Origin: JBBIMS01 sp964531645
GTDB taxonomy: Bacteria; Acidobacteriota; Aminicenantia; JBFLYD01; JBBIMS01
DNA: 35,255 bases
Direction: 5' to 3'
NCBI GenBank assembly: GCA_964531645.1
Contig: CAZHEF010000029.1
Span: 1 to 35,255, forward strand
Of the stretch, positions 23,963-32,674 are shown one piece after another. Numbering within the stretch: position 1 is the first letter of the stretch; each line of letters begins with the position of its first letter. Under the pieces are notes generated by a model. The model was not told where the DNA came from. It did no database searches and saw nothing but the letters and a program-made list of their open reading frames with translations. The translations under genes and the position numbers were made by a program.

Positions 23963-25789
23963 TTAAAATATAAAATCTTCTGCCTTATCTTCTAAATTTT
24001 CCAGCAATTCTTTTAGAGTTTTTATCCTTTCTTCATTATTTTCATTGTAAATATTTATTTTCAGAAAGCTATAAAGAGTGTTAAAAACCTCCCTGAAATT
24101 TCTTGAAGAAAGAGATTGGACAAAATTGCTATTCTGAATCGGGAATTTAAAAGAATTAGAAAGATTTAAAAGTGCATATATATTCTCATTCTTAGGTTTT
24201 GCAAATTTAACAAGAGGATAGTTAAACTGAGGATAATCATCAATTGAAAGAGTTTCTTTCTCAATTCTTTCCTTCGGAATAATCTTAAAAGATGGTGTAT
24301 ATGGATACGGTATAAGAAATTTAGATGTAGGGATAATCTCAAAAAATGAATATTTCTTCTGAAGTTCGCAAATAAAAATTATCTCATCTATAAATTCTTC
24401 CCAGTCAGTCTTATGGTCTGAAAGTATTAAGTAATGAAAGTTTTTAATTTTTTTCTCCTCCATTAATTGAATCAATTCCTCTATTATCTTCTTGTCGAGA
24501 GCTTTTCTACCAAGCCTTTTTCTTCTCTCTAACAGAAAGGAGTCAGTCCCAAGCCATAGAAGTGGTTTATTATAAAAATAGAAATCTTTTATAGAAAGGA
24601 AATCGAGAATATCTCTTTCTTCTGCAATATTCTCAAGGGATGTCTGAACCCCCCAGATTTTAAAGCCCAATTCGTTTATAGTTTTTATTATTTTTATTGC
24701 TCTTTCCTTGTTAAGAAGAATGTCGTCGTCATTAATATTTACTGCGAAGTCTTCTGTATTTTTTATCCCTTTTAGCTGGAGTCTTCTTTTGAATTCAATA
24801 AGCCATTTTCTAATATTTTCATAAGGAATTTCTCTAACAGCTCTTCCATGAACATGACTGCAATATATACAGCTTCTTGGGCAACCTCTTGAAGTGTTAA
24901 TCTCAAGACCCTTTTCAAGCTCCTTATCAGGAATAGAATCAATATCCATATTGGAAAATCTAAGATCAGGAAGAGGAATTTCAGAAAAATATGATGAAAT
25001 CAGTATGCTCTCGTCTCTGTAAAGAAAGCCTTTGATTTTGAAAAGTTCTTCAAGATTCAGAATTGGGTCATGGAGAAGGGATAGGATTTTTGGAAAGGTC
25101 TCCTCTGCTTCTCCCCTTACTATTAAATTTGCCTCTGGTAGATGAGCTGAAACAGCAATAGGTGATAGAGTTGCCATTGGACCTCCCACAGCTATTTTCC
25201 CTTTGAATTTTCCTTTTATTGTTCGAATTAATTTCCGAACAGATGCGAAAAGATCATCGTAGAGAGGAATTCCAACCCAGGAAAAGTTTTCAATTTCCTC
25301 TGGGATTATTTCGGACTCTATTGCAATTTTTTTTATTTTTACTGAATGATGATAGGATTTTAATGAGTTTGAGAGGAAAAGAAGAGAGGGTGGGACTCCC
25401 ATACCGAGCCATCTTTTGTCCTTTAAAGAGTAGGGAAAAATGAGAAGAATTGAAGTTGGTTTTTCAACAGGGAATGAATCTCTTAATTTGAATTTATAAT
25501 GATTCACAATTCTTTCTTTAAATGGCTGTAAATCCAATTTGTCTCTATCGGGAATAACATGAATTACCTGGACCTCATTCTTTATCTCGGAAAAGTTTTT
25601 TTCATCGATAAAAAACTCGACCCATGACAGGAAGCTCAAGCCTGATTTTATTGCCTCTGAAATAAGATAAAGTGAGAAAGGATGGATTCTGTTTAGCTCC
25701 TTTCCTCTTATTAGCCATCTTCCGCTGAAGGTCATATTCAATTTTAATATTTTTAAGGAAATATTGGCAATCCAGGGTTTACCGAGCAT
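23963..25789 (-). CDS. Radical SAM protein, B12-binding-type architecture
   Basis: The [4Fe-4S]/SAM motif is CPRSCIYC with C303, C307 and C310, preceded by the expected GLEINTSRG strand. A Rossmann-like domain (about 105-240; ILLIFPYSLKDKRWLGMGVPPSLLF, IAVGGPMATLSP, NLIVRGEAEETFPKIL) matches the B12-binding domain of the BchE/P-methylase type. The cobalamin-ligating DxHxxG motif is not clear (YHHSVKI in its place), so cofactor use is uncertain. The first 100 residues match nothing I recognise. The start is ATG at 25787-25789 (TTG two codons earlier is possible), and neither has a ribosome site. It is the first gene of the minus-strand block with sigma, redoxin, propeller and Cys-peptide genes. 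Substrate unknown. Confidence 0.85.
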   Translation of the reverse strand: MLGKPWIANISLKILKLNMTFSGRWLIRGKELNRIHPFSLYLISEAIKSGLSFLSWVEFFIDEKNFSEIKNEVQVIHVIPDRDKLDLQPFKERIVNHYKFKLRDSFPVEKPTSILLIFPYSLKDKRWLGMGVPPSLLFLSNSLKSYHHSVKIKKIAIESEIIPEEIENFSWVGIPLYDDLFASVRKLIRTIKGKFKGKIAVGGPMATLSPIAVSAHLPEANLIVRGEAEETFPKILSLLHDPILNLEELFKIKGFLYRDESILISSYFSEIPLPDLRFSNMDIDSIPDKELEKGLEINTSRGCPRSCIYCSHVHGRAVREIPYENIRKWLIEFKRRLQLKGIKNTEDFAVNINDDDILLNKERAIKIIKTINELGFKIWGVQTSLENIAEERDILDFLSIKDFYFYNKPLLWLGTDSFLLERRKRLGRKALDKKIIEELIQLMEEKKIKNFHYLILSDHKTDWEEFIDEIIFICELQKKYSFFEIIPTSKFLIPYPYTPSFKIIPKERIEKETLSIDDYPQFNYPLVKFAKPKNENIYALLNLSNSFKFPIQNSNFVQSLSSRNFREVFNTLYSFLKINIYNENNEERIKTLKELLENLEDKAEDFIF

Positions 25790-25914
25790 TCGCAAGAGTC
25801 TTTTGATTCAGGAAAATCGAAGTTTTGAAAAGGTCAGTTTTTATCAGTAGTTTTACTTATTATGCGAATATTAGGTAAATATGATAAAATTTTTAATGAT
25901 TTTATTTTTAAAGA

Positions 25915-25998
25915 TCATGAAAGAAGCAAAAGGCAAGAGAAAAAAAGAAAGAGGAAAAAAATATTTTTTAAAATCTTCACTTTTTACTTTTAACTTTT
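25915..25998 (+). repeat. A-rich arm and T-rich arm of the spacer-repeat family
   Basis: ATGAAAGAAGCAAAAGGCAAG and further A/G-rich words (25918-25960) precede CTTTTTACTTTTAACTTTT at 25980-25998, an exact 19-nt copy of 10687-10705. It ends 5 nt before the AGGAGG of the malic enzyme gene, the same position as in the other copy. Confidence 0.6.
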
Positions 25999-26012
25999 TA
26001 TAGGAGGTAATC

Positions 26013-27731
26013 ATGCATAAATTTGTTATCCAGCTTGATCCTTTAACAAAGGAAAAATTTATTGAAGTTCCTTTCAGGAAGCATCACATAACTGAAAATC
26101 CAATCTACAATAAAGGTTCTGCCTTTACAGAGGAGGAGAGGGAAACTCTTGACCTCTGGGGCTTACTTCCTGAACAGGTTTCAACCCTTGAAGAACAGTG
26201 TCAGAGAGTCATAGGAAGTTACTCTCGAAAAACAGATCCTCTTGAAAAATATCTTTATCTTTTAGGGCTTCTTGACAGAAATGAAACACTGTTTTACAGG
26301 GTTCTTCTTGACAATCTTGAAGAGATGCTCCCCCATGTTTACACTCCTACTGTTGGAGAAGCAGCAAAAACCTTCAGCCACATTTTCAGGAGATTGAGAG
26401 GGCTTTTTGTTTCTGCCAACAGGATTTCCCTTATTGACAGAGTTCTATCCAATTCTCCCTTTTCCAATATTCATTTAATTGTAGTTACTGACGGAGAGAG
26501 AATACTTGGTCTCGGAGATCAGGGAGTAGGTGGAATGACAATCCCGATAGGAAAAATAAGTCTTTATGTTGCTGGAGCTGGGATTCATCCCGCTCTCTGC
26601 CTTCCTGTTTGTATTGATGTGGGAACCAACAATGAAAATCTTCAAAAGGATCCATTATACATAGGGTTGAAACATAAAAGATTGGAAGGTGACGAGTATG
26701 ATTTTGTTATAGAAGAGTTTGTTAAAGGTGTGAGGAGGAACTTCCCCCATGCGATTCTTCAGTGGGAGGATTTTGGAAAGCAGAATGCCCTCCGTCTCTT
26801 AAATAGATACAGAGATAGAATATGCTCCTTCAATGATGATATACAGGGAACAGGAGCAATCGCCCTCGCTACCGTTTACTCTGCCATGAGGGTAAAAAAT
26901 GAAAAGTTGAAGGATCAGAGATATGTAATATTTGGGTTTGGCCAGGCAGGGTATGGAATAGCAAACGCTTTAGTAAAGGGGATGATGGAAGAAGGATTGA
27001 CAGAAAAGGAGAGCAAGGAAAGGATTTTCCCTGTGGATAAGGGCGGATTATTAATTGAGGGTGTGGAATTAGACGAATATCAGAAACCCTTTGTAAGGGA
27101 TAGAAATTCGATAAGTGGCTGGAAACTTGAAAGGGAAGGATTTATTGGTTTAAAGGATGCAGTTTCCAATTCAAAAGCAACTGTTCTTATAGGGACTTCA
27201 GGGGTTGGAGGTTCTTTTACTGAAGAAATTCTCAAAGAAATGGCTAAAAATACTGAAATACCTTTAATTCTTGCTCTTTCCAACCCCACATCAAAAAGTG
27301 AATGCACACCTGAGGTCGCATTTAAAGCAACAAATGGGAGATGTTTGATTGCAACCGGATCTCCCTTCCCTCCTGTCAAGGTAAATGGAGAGGTGAGATT
27401 TGTTTCCCAGTGTAACAATATGTATGTATTTCCAGGAGTTGGCCTTGGCGCGATAGTTTCAATGTCTCTTAAGATTACTGATGAGATGTTTGTTTATTCT
27501 GCAAAACAGGCTGCTGAAATGGTTTCTTCTGAGAATCTTAAAAAAGGAAAGTTACTTCCTGATATTAAAAATATAAGAGAAATCTCTGTAATGGTTGCTT
27601 TTACAGTTGCAAAGATTGCGAGGGATTTAGGGCTTGGTATAAGGGTAAGCGATGAGAGATTGCTGGAAATGGTTAGAAACTCAATGTGGAATCCTGAGTA
27701 TATCCTCTACAGATGGTCAGGAGAAAAATGA
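26013..27731 (+). CDS. Malic enzyme, large NAD-type (oxaloacetate-decarboxylating)
   Basis: The enzyme oxidatively decarboxylates malate to pyruvate. At 572 residues it belongs to the large (eukaryote/MaeA-like) class. Catalytic Y110 in MLPHVYTPTVGEA and K181 in VVTDGERILGLGDQGVGGM-TIPIGK match the human enzyme's Tyr112/Lys183. The metal site is in WEDFGKQNALRLL and CSFNDDIQGTGA, and the nucleotide fold in YVIFGFGQAGYGIA. NAD is the usual cofactor, but specificity was not derived here. AGGAGG lies 6 nt before the ATG. A repeat copy sits directly upstream. Confidence 0.95.
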   Translation: MHKFVIQLDPLTKEKFIEVPFRKHHITENPIYNKGSAFTEEERETLDLWGLLPEQVSTLEEQCQRVIGSYSRKTDPLEKYLYLLGLLDRNETLFYRVLLDNLEEMLPHVYTPTVGEAAKTFSHIFRRLRGLFVSANRISLIDRVLSNSPFSNIHLIVVTDGERILGLGDQGVGGMTIPIGKISLYVAGAGIHPALCLPVCIDVGTNNENLQKDPLYIGLKHKRLEGDEYDFVIEEFVKGVRRNFPHAILQWEDFGKQNALRLLNRYRDRICSFNDDIQGTGAIALATVYSAMRVKNEKLKDQRYVIFGFGQAGYGIANALVKGMMEEGLTEKESKERIFPVDKGGLLIEGVELDEYQKPFVRDRNSISGWKLEREGFIGLKDAVSNSKATVLIGTSGVGGSFTEEILKEMAKNTEIPLILALSNPTSKSECTPEVAFKATNGRCLIATGSPFPPVKVNGEVRFVSQCNNMYVFPGVGLGAIVSMSLKITDEMFVYSAKQAAEMVSSENLKKGKLLPDIKNIREISVMVAFTVAKIARDLGLGIRVSDERLLEMVRNSMWNPEYILYRWSGEK

Positions 27732-27765
27732 ATGTGTTACTTAAAAAAATTGAAAGGAGTTATGA

Positions 27766-28308
27766 ATGAGAATAAAGGATTTAAATGAAAGTTTAAAGAA
27801 AGAAATAAAGTTTTCCTCTGTGAAATATAAATTTGGTGACTTTTTTATTTGCAAACTGGATGGAAAAATAGTGTGGGCTGAATTCGAAAGAGAGAATCGC
27901 TCTCCATTTCCTGAACTTTTAAAAATGGGATATTTTTTAGAAGAGGATGAACATTCGTTGAAGGAAGAAATTTACATGCTCAGGAGATATTTCTGGGGCG
28001 AGAAAATTGATCTCTCAAAAATTCCTATTTCTTTTATAATTGGAACTGAAAAAGAAATAGTAATCTGGAATGAACTTTTGAAAATTCCCTATGGAGAGAC
28101 AGTTTCATATTCATTTCTTGCTGAAAGAATTGGACTTCCATATGCTCCTCGATTTGTTGGTAATGCGGTTGGCAAAAACCCAATTCCGATAATTATCCCC
28201 TGCCACAGAGTTATAAGAAGAGATGGAACCCTTGGTGGTTTTTCAGCTGGCTTGCATGTGAAAAAATACCTTCTTGAGCTGGAAGGTTTTAGAAATTTCA
28301 AAAAATGA
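27766..28308 (+). CDS. ogt: Methylated-DNA--protein-cysteine methyltransferase
   Basis: This suicide enzyme moves the methyl group of O6-methylguanine to its own cysteine. The active site PCHRV is present with C146, after the DNA-binding helix region (PYGETVSYSFLAERIG, RFVGNAVGKNP). The 180 residues include the less conserved N-terminal domain. AAGGAG stands 6 nt before the ATG, 34 nt after the malic enzyme stop. Its stop overlaps the first glycosyltransferase by 4 nt (ATGA), an odd partner for DNA repair, so co-transcription may be positional only. Ogt versus Ada-C is a naming choice. Confidence 0.93.
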   Translation: MRIKDLNESLKKEIKFSSVKYKFGDFFICKLDGKIVWAEFERENRSPFPELLKMGYFLEEDEHSLKEEIYMLRRYFWGEKIDLSKIPISFIIGTEKEIVIWNELLKIPYGETVSYSFLAERIGLPYAPRFVGNAVGKNPIPIIIPCHRVIRRDGTLGGFSAGLHVKKYLLELEGFRNFKK

Positions 28309-29438
28309 ATATATGCATAGATGTAAGGCCCTTTCTTAAGAAAGAAACAGGGGTTGGAATTTACTTGAAAAATCTTATCTGGAATATTTCAAAAATAGAT
28401 AGCGAAAATTCGTATTATCTTTTTTCATCATCTTTAAAGGATAGATTTGACAGGAAAAAAGTTCCAGATTCATCAAATTTCCATCTTTTTGATTTCCCAT
28501 TTCCTGTAAGCTTTGTTAATTTTTTATGGAACAAATTCCAATTCCCCGACATTGAATTTTTTCTTTTAAAAAAAATCGATATTGTTCACTCTCCTCATCC
28601 CCTTTTAATTCCAACGAGGGGAAAATGCATCATAACTATTCATGATCTCTTTTTCTTTAAGAATCCGGGAGCAACAGTGAGAGAAATAAAAACCGATTTC
28701 CCTGAGAAAGTTTCAGATTCGATAAAAAAAGCTGATGGAATTATTTGTCCTTCAAAGTTTACAAAATCTGAAGTGATTAGATTATTTAGATGTAAAGAAG
28801 AGAAGATTAGGGTAATACCCCATGGAGTTAATGAAATTTTCAAAAAGGAACCCGATAAATTTCTGATAGAGAAAGTGAAATCTAAATATTCGCTTCCTTC
28901 AAAATTTATTCTTTTTGTTGGAAACATTGAGCCAAGGAAAAATTTAGAGACTTTGATTGAAGCCTTCGGTGTTTTCAGGGAGAAATTTAAAGATTTTAAG
29001 CTTTTGATAGTAGGAGAGAAAGTTTTGGGATTTGAAAAAATTAAAAAGAAAATAGATGAATTTGGATTAGAAGGGAGTGTGGTCTTTACAGGTTATGTTG
29101 AAAATCAAGATCTATCTGTGATTTACAGATTAAGTTCTTTTTTTGTTTTCCCATCCCTTGAGGAAGGTTTTGGATTACCGATTCTTGAAGCGATGGCATC
29201 TTCAGTTCCTATTGTTGCCTCTGGATTCTCTTCAATTCCTGAAATTGCCGGAGATGGCGCAATTTATTTTTCTCCTCATTCTCCATTGGAACTCTCAGAG
29301 AAAATGGAAATGGTTTTGACCGATGAAAAACTTAGAAAGGATTTAATTGATAAAGGGAGGGAAAGGGTGGATGGTTTTTCATGGATTAAAAGTGCTGAGA
29401 TGACCCTTCAGTTTTATAAAGAAATTTTTGGAAAATGA
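28305..29438 (+). CDS. Glycosyltransferase family 4 (first of four)
   Basis: A GT-B fold retaining glycosyltransferase of 377 residues. The N-terminal half has the glycine-rich acceptor loop (KKETGVGIYLKNLIW). The donor half shows FVGNIEPRKNLETLIEAF, VVFTGYV and the E-x7-E nucleotide-sugar motif EGFGLPILE (E287/E295). It begins in the ogt stop (ATGA) and ends in the start of the next gene (ATGA), so the group is translationally coupled. It should act at the inner face of the membrane in polysaccharide repeat-unit assembly. The sugar cannot be told. Confidence 0.92.
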   Translation: MNICIDVRPFLKKETGVGIYLKNLIWNISKIDSENSYYLFSSSLKDRFDRKKVPDSSNFHLFDFPFPVSFVNFLWNKFQFPDIEFFLLKKIDIVHSPHPLLIPTRGKCIITIHDLFFFKNPGATVREIKTDFPEKVSDSIKKADGIICPSKFTKSEVIRLFRCKEEKIRVIPHGVNEIFKKEPDKFLIEKVKSKYSLPSKFILFVGNIEPRKNLETLIEAFGVFREKFKDFKLLIVGEKVLGFEKIKKKIDEFGLEGSVVFTGYVENQDLSVIYRLSSFFVFPSLEEGFGLPILEAMASSVPIVASGFSSIPEIAGDGAIYFSPHSPLELSEKMEMVLTDEKLRKDLIDKGRERVDGFSWIKSAEMTLQFYKEIFGK

Positions 29439-30499
29439 TAATTGGAATAGATGCAAGGGAACTTGAAGGTAAAAGGACAGGTTTGGGCAGATACCTTGAG
29501 GGGCTTTTATCTTTCTGGTCTAAGAAAGACATTCAATTCGTCCTCTTTTTTAAAGATGAAATCCCTGAACTTCCTTTTCTTTCTTCTCCAAATTTTAAGA
29601 AGATTCTTGTTCCATTCTTCTTGAGAAGAGAAGGATGGTTGTGGGAGCAACTGGCTCTTCCCATTGCTCTTAAAAAGGAAAAAGTTGAAATTCTTTTCTC
29701 TCCTTCTTATTCAACTTCTTTTTTGAGCAAACAGAAGAAGATAGTTGTTCTTCATGATGTATCTTTTTTTAGGAACCCTTCATGGTTTTCACTAAAAGAA
29801 GGCCTTAAAAGACGTCTCTTTTCAAAAATTTCCGTTAGGATAGCAAAGAAAATTATTACTGTCTCCAATTTTGTTAAGGCTGAAATTGAGGAAAAATTTA
29901 GATTTGCCAGAGGGAAGATAGACTTCATTTACCATGGAGTAAATCCCTATTTTCATTTCCTTTCTGAAAAAAAGGAAAATATAATCTTAACTGTTGGTGC
30001 AATATTTCAAAGAAGGAATATTCCCTTGCTTCTGGAAGGATTTTCAATGCTTGGAAGAGATGATTGGAGATTGATTATAGTCGGTGAAAACAGAACCTAT
30101 CCAAAGGTTAATATCAATGATTTGGTAGCTAAGATGGGCGTGGAAAAGAAAGTGAAAATATTTGGATACATAAGTGATGCAGAGCTTTTAAAACTTTACA
30201 ACATTTCATCAATATTTGTTTCCCTTTCAGAATATGAGGGATTTGGTTTGCCTGTCCTTGAGGCAATGACATGTGGTATTCCATGTCTACTTTTCAACGG
30301 ACACAGCTACAGGGAGCTATTTCATGATTCAGCATATTTTATTAATGAGCTTTCTCCTGAGAGGGTCGGAAAAGGAATTAATGAACTGATAATTAATGAA
30401 AAGTTAAGGGAGGAACTGTCCCAGAAAGGTTTGAGCCATTCAAAAAAATTTACCCTTGAAAATTGTGCAGAAAAGACTCTGGAAAGTATTTTGGGATAA
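29435..30499 (+). CDS. Glycosyltransferase family 4 (second)
   Basis: A 354-residue GT4 enzyme: N-terminal GIDARELEGKRTGLGRYLEG loop, IVVLHDVSFF, then the donor domain with LTVGAIFQRRNIPLLLEGF, VKIFGYISDAELLKLY and the E-x7-E motif YEGFGLPVLEAM. The usual R-K pair after the VG motif is RRN (R present, K replaced by arginine order), as in several relatives. It overlaps the previous gene by 4 nt and ends 1 nt before the next. Part of the exopolysaccharide/O-antigen operon. Specificity unknown. Confidence 0.92.
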   Translation: MIIGIDARELEGKRTGLGRYLEGLLSFWSKKDIQFVLFFKDEIPELPFLSSPNFKKILVPFFLRREGWLWEQLALPIALKKEKVEILFSPSYSTSFLSKQKKIVVLHDVSFFRNPSWFSLKEGLKRRLFSKISVRIAKKIITVSNFVKAEIEEKFRFARGKIDFIYHGVNPYFHFLSEKKENIILTVGAIFQRRNIPLLLEGFSMLGRDDWRLIIVGENRTYPKVNINDLVAKMGVEKKVKIFGYISDAELLKLYNISSIFVSLSEYEGFGLPVLEAMTCGIPCLLFNGHSYRELFHDSAYFINELSPERVGKGINELIINEKLREELSQKGLSHSKKFTLENCAEKTLESILG

Positions 30500-30500
30500 A

Positions 30501-31592
30501 ATGAGAATTGCTATTGATATAAGGAAAATTGAAGATTTTGGAATCGGGAGTCATATCTGGAACCTTCTTAGCTCTCTTTCAGAAATTGATAATGAAAATG
30601 AATATTTTTTAATTGGATATAATCCAGTTGCACTTCCACCAGTTGGAAGAAATTTCAATTTTTTAAGAACCACTGCGGGTAAATATTCTATTTCAGAACA
30701 CATAAAGATTCCATTTCTTCTCAAAAAAACAAAGTGTGACATATTTCATTCTCCCCATTATGTTATCCCATTATTTTATAAAGGCTTAGCAACTGTAACA
30801 ATTCATGATGTAATTCATCTGCTTTTTCCTTCCTATTTACCATTCAAATTTCTTAGTTATTATGCTTATTTCCAGATTGGAAGAGCACTAAGGGTTTCAA
30901 AAATAGCCTTTACTGTTTCCGAAAGTTCAAAAATAGATATCCTGAAATTCTTTCCAAGGGCTGAAAAAAAGATTGAAGTAGTTTATAATGGTTTGGATGA
31001 AAGATTTTTTGAAAAGGCAGATAAAAAACTTGTGGAGAGAATGAAGGAAGAATTAGGGAATTATGCTTTATATACTGGAAATATAAAACCTCACAAAAAT
31101 ATTGAAATTTTGATAAGAGCAATGAAGAAAATTAAAGATAAAATAAAAATTGTAATTGTTGGCGGGATTCCGACAAAAAAAATTTTATCAGAAGTTGAAA
31201 GGGAAGGACTTAAAGAGAAGGTTATATTTAAAGGTTTTCTTCCTTTTAATGAACTTCTGGCTCTATACGAATCTTCCCAGGTTTTTATTTTCCCTTCCCT
31301 TTACGAGGGATTTGGTTTGCCACCCCTTGAGGCAATGGCTAAAGGAATACCTGTAATATCATCATCAGCACCCTCAATGCCTGAAATACTTAAAGATGGA
31401 GCGATTTATTTCGACCCGCACTCTGAAGAGTCTTTATTTGAAGCCTTAAATAAAGTCCTGGAAGATAAAGATTTAAGGGAAAGATTGATTTCTGATGGGA
31501 AAAAGATCGCTCAAAGTTACAAATGGTCTGAAACAGCAAAAAAAATCCTTAATTACTGGAGGAGAATAAATGAAAGTAGCCCTTGTCCATGA
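30501..31592 (+). CDS. Glycosyltransferase family 4 (third)
   Basis: A 363-residue GT4 enzyme of the same kind: MRIAIDIRKIEDFGIGSHIW at the start, IVHSPHY-like IFHSPHYVIP, VTIHDVIH, YTGNIKPHKNIEILIRAM and the E-x7-E motif YEGFGLPPLEAM. The ATG at 30501 aligns with the starts of the sister genes. An in-frame ATG 15 codons earlier lies inside the preceding gene and was rejected. The close likeness of the three N-termini suggests that these genes arose by duplication. The end overlaps the next gene by 23 nt. Confidence 0.92.
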   Translation: MRIAIDIRKIEDFGIGSHIWNLLSSLSEIDNENEYFLIGYNPVALPPVGRNFNFLRTTAGKYSISEHIKIPFLLKKTKCDIFHSPHYVIPLFYKGLATVTIHDVIHLLFPSYLPFKFLSYYAYFQIGRALRVSKIAFTVSESSKIDILKFFPRAEKKIEVVYNGLDERFFEKADKKLVERMKEELGNYALYTGNIKPHKNIEILIRAMKKIKDKIKIVIVGGIPTKKILSEVEREGLKEKVIFKGFLPFNELLALYESSQVFIFPSLYEGFGLPPLEAMAKGIPVISSSAPSMPEILKDGAIYFDPHSEESLFEALNKVLEDKDLRERLISDGKKIAQSYKWSETAKKILNYWRRINESSPCP

Positions 31593-32646
31593 CTGGCTTA
31601 CAGGAAGAAGAGGAGGGGAAAAGGTTCTTGAGGTTTTTGCTGAGCTTTTTCCAGATGCTGATATTTACACCCTTTTTCATATTAAGGGAACTCAGCACCC
31701 ATCCATAGAAAATAGGAAAATTTTTGTTAGTTTTCTTCAGAAATTTCCCTTTATCAAAACCCATTACCGATATTATTTACCCCTATTCCCGCTTGCTATC
31801 GAAAGTTTTGACCTTACCAGTTATGATCTTGTAATTAGCTCAAGCCACTGTGTAGCAAAGAGCGCGATCCCAAGTCCTGATGCAATCCATCTCTGCTACT
31901 GTTTCACTCCCATGAGATATGCTTGGGACCTTTATCATTTTTATTTTGGGAAAAAAAGAACTTCCCTTTTTAAAAGAGCAATTATTTCACCTATAATTTC
32001 CTATTTAAGAGTCTGGGATGTTGCCTCTTCTTCAAGGGTTTATTTTTTTTGCGCTGACTCCAATTATGTAGCCCAGAGAATAAGAAAATATTATGGAAGG
32101 GAATCTCATGTTATTCATGCACCTGTTGATACTGAATATTTTTTGCCTAAAAACAATGGAGGAGAATATTTTTTGATAGTTTCTGCCCTCGTTCCTTACA
32201 AAAAGGTAGACCTTGCAATTGAAGTTTTCAGGAATAGAAAGGAGAAGCTTTTTATAGTTGGAACAGGCCCTGAATTAAAGAGGTTAAAGAAAATTGCTTC
32301 ATCAAATGTTATCTTTTTGGGAGCTGTTTCAGATAATGAGCTTCTTAAACTATATCAGAATGCGAAGGCATTCATCCTTCCCGGAATAGAAGATTTTGGT
32401 ATTGCTCCTTTGGAATCACAGGCTTGCGGAGTTCCTGTTATTGCCTTTGGAAAAGGTGGAGCCCTTGAGACTGTAAGAGATGGAGAAACTGGCATTTTCT
32501 TTCGTGAACAGACTGTCGACTCTTTGAATGACACCATTGACAGATTTCAAAATATGGAGTTTAATAAATCTGAAATAAGGAAATGGGCAGAAAATTTTTC
32601 TTATCAAAATTTCAGGGAGAAGATAAAAAAATGGATAGAAAAATAA
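31570..32646 (+). CDS. Glycosyltransferase family 4 (fourth, WbaZ/mannosyltransferase-like)
   Basis: A 358-residue protein with the MKVALVHDWLTGRRGGEKVLEV start typical of GT4 enzymes encoded next to undecaprenyl-phosphate sugar transferases. Further landmarks are HLCYCFTPMRYAWDLY, the C-terminal VSALVPYKKVDLAIE and the E-x7-E version EDFGIAPLE. These enzymes often add the first or second sugar (often mannose or rhamnose) to the lipid-linked primer. That is an inference from relatives. GGAGG lies within the end of the third gene, 6 nt before this ATG, and the 23-nt overlap suggests coupling. Confidence 0.9.
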   Translation: MKVALVHDWLTGRRGGEKVLEVFAELFPDADIYTLFHIKGTQHPSIENRKIFVSFLQKFPFIKTHYRYYLPLFPLAIESFDLTSYDLVISSSHCVAKSAIPSPDAIHLCYCFTPMRYAWDLYHFYFGKKRTSLFKRAIISPIISYLRVWDVASSSRVYFFCADSNYVAQRIRKYYGRESHVIHAPVDTEYFLPKNNGGEYFLIVSALVPYKKVDLAIEVFRNRKEKLFIVGTGPELKRLKKIASSNVIFLGAVSDNELLKLYQNAKAFILPGIEDFGIAPLESQACGVPVIAFGKGGALETVRDGETGIFFREQTVDSLNDTIDRFQNMEFNKSEIRKWAENFSYQNFREKIKKWIEK

Positions 32647-32674
32647 ACTTCCAATTTGAAAAGGAGATGAGAAA

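Noticed and set aside
23737..23973. Plus-strand frame opposite the broken sigma gene
   Set aside because: Antisense of sigma region 2. No ribosome site or recognisable domain.
25853..25885. Sigma-70 promoter for malic enzyme
   Set aside because: TATGAT at 25880-25885 is good, but the -35 at proper spacing (TTATTA) is poor, so I did not list it.
30456..30500. Upstream start for the third glycosyltransferase
   Set aside because: It lies inside the preceding gene and adds residues absent from the sister enzymes. The ATG at 30501 gives the standard N-terminus.
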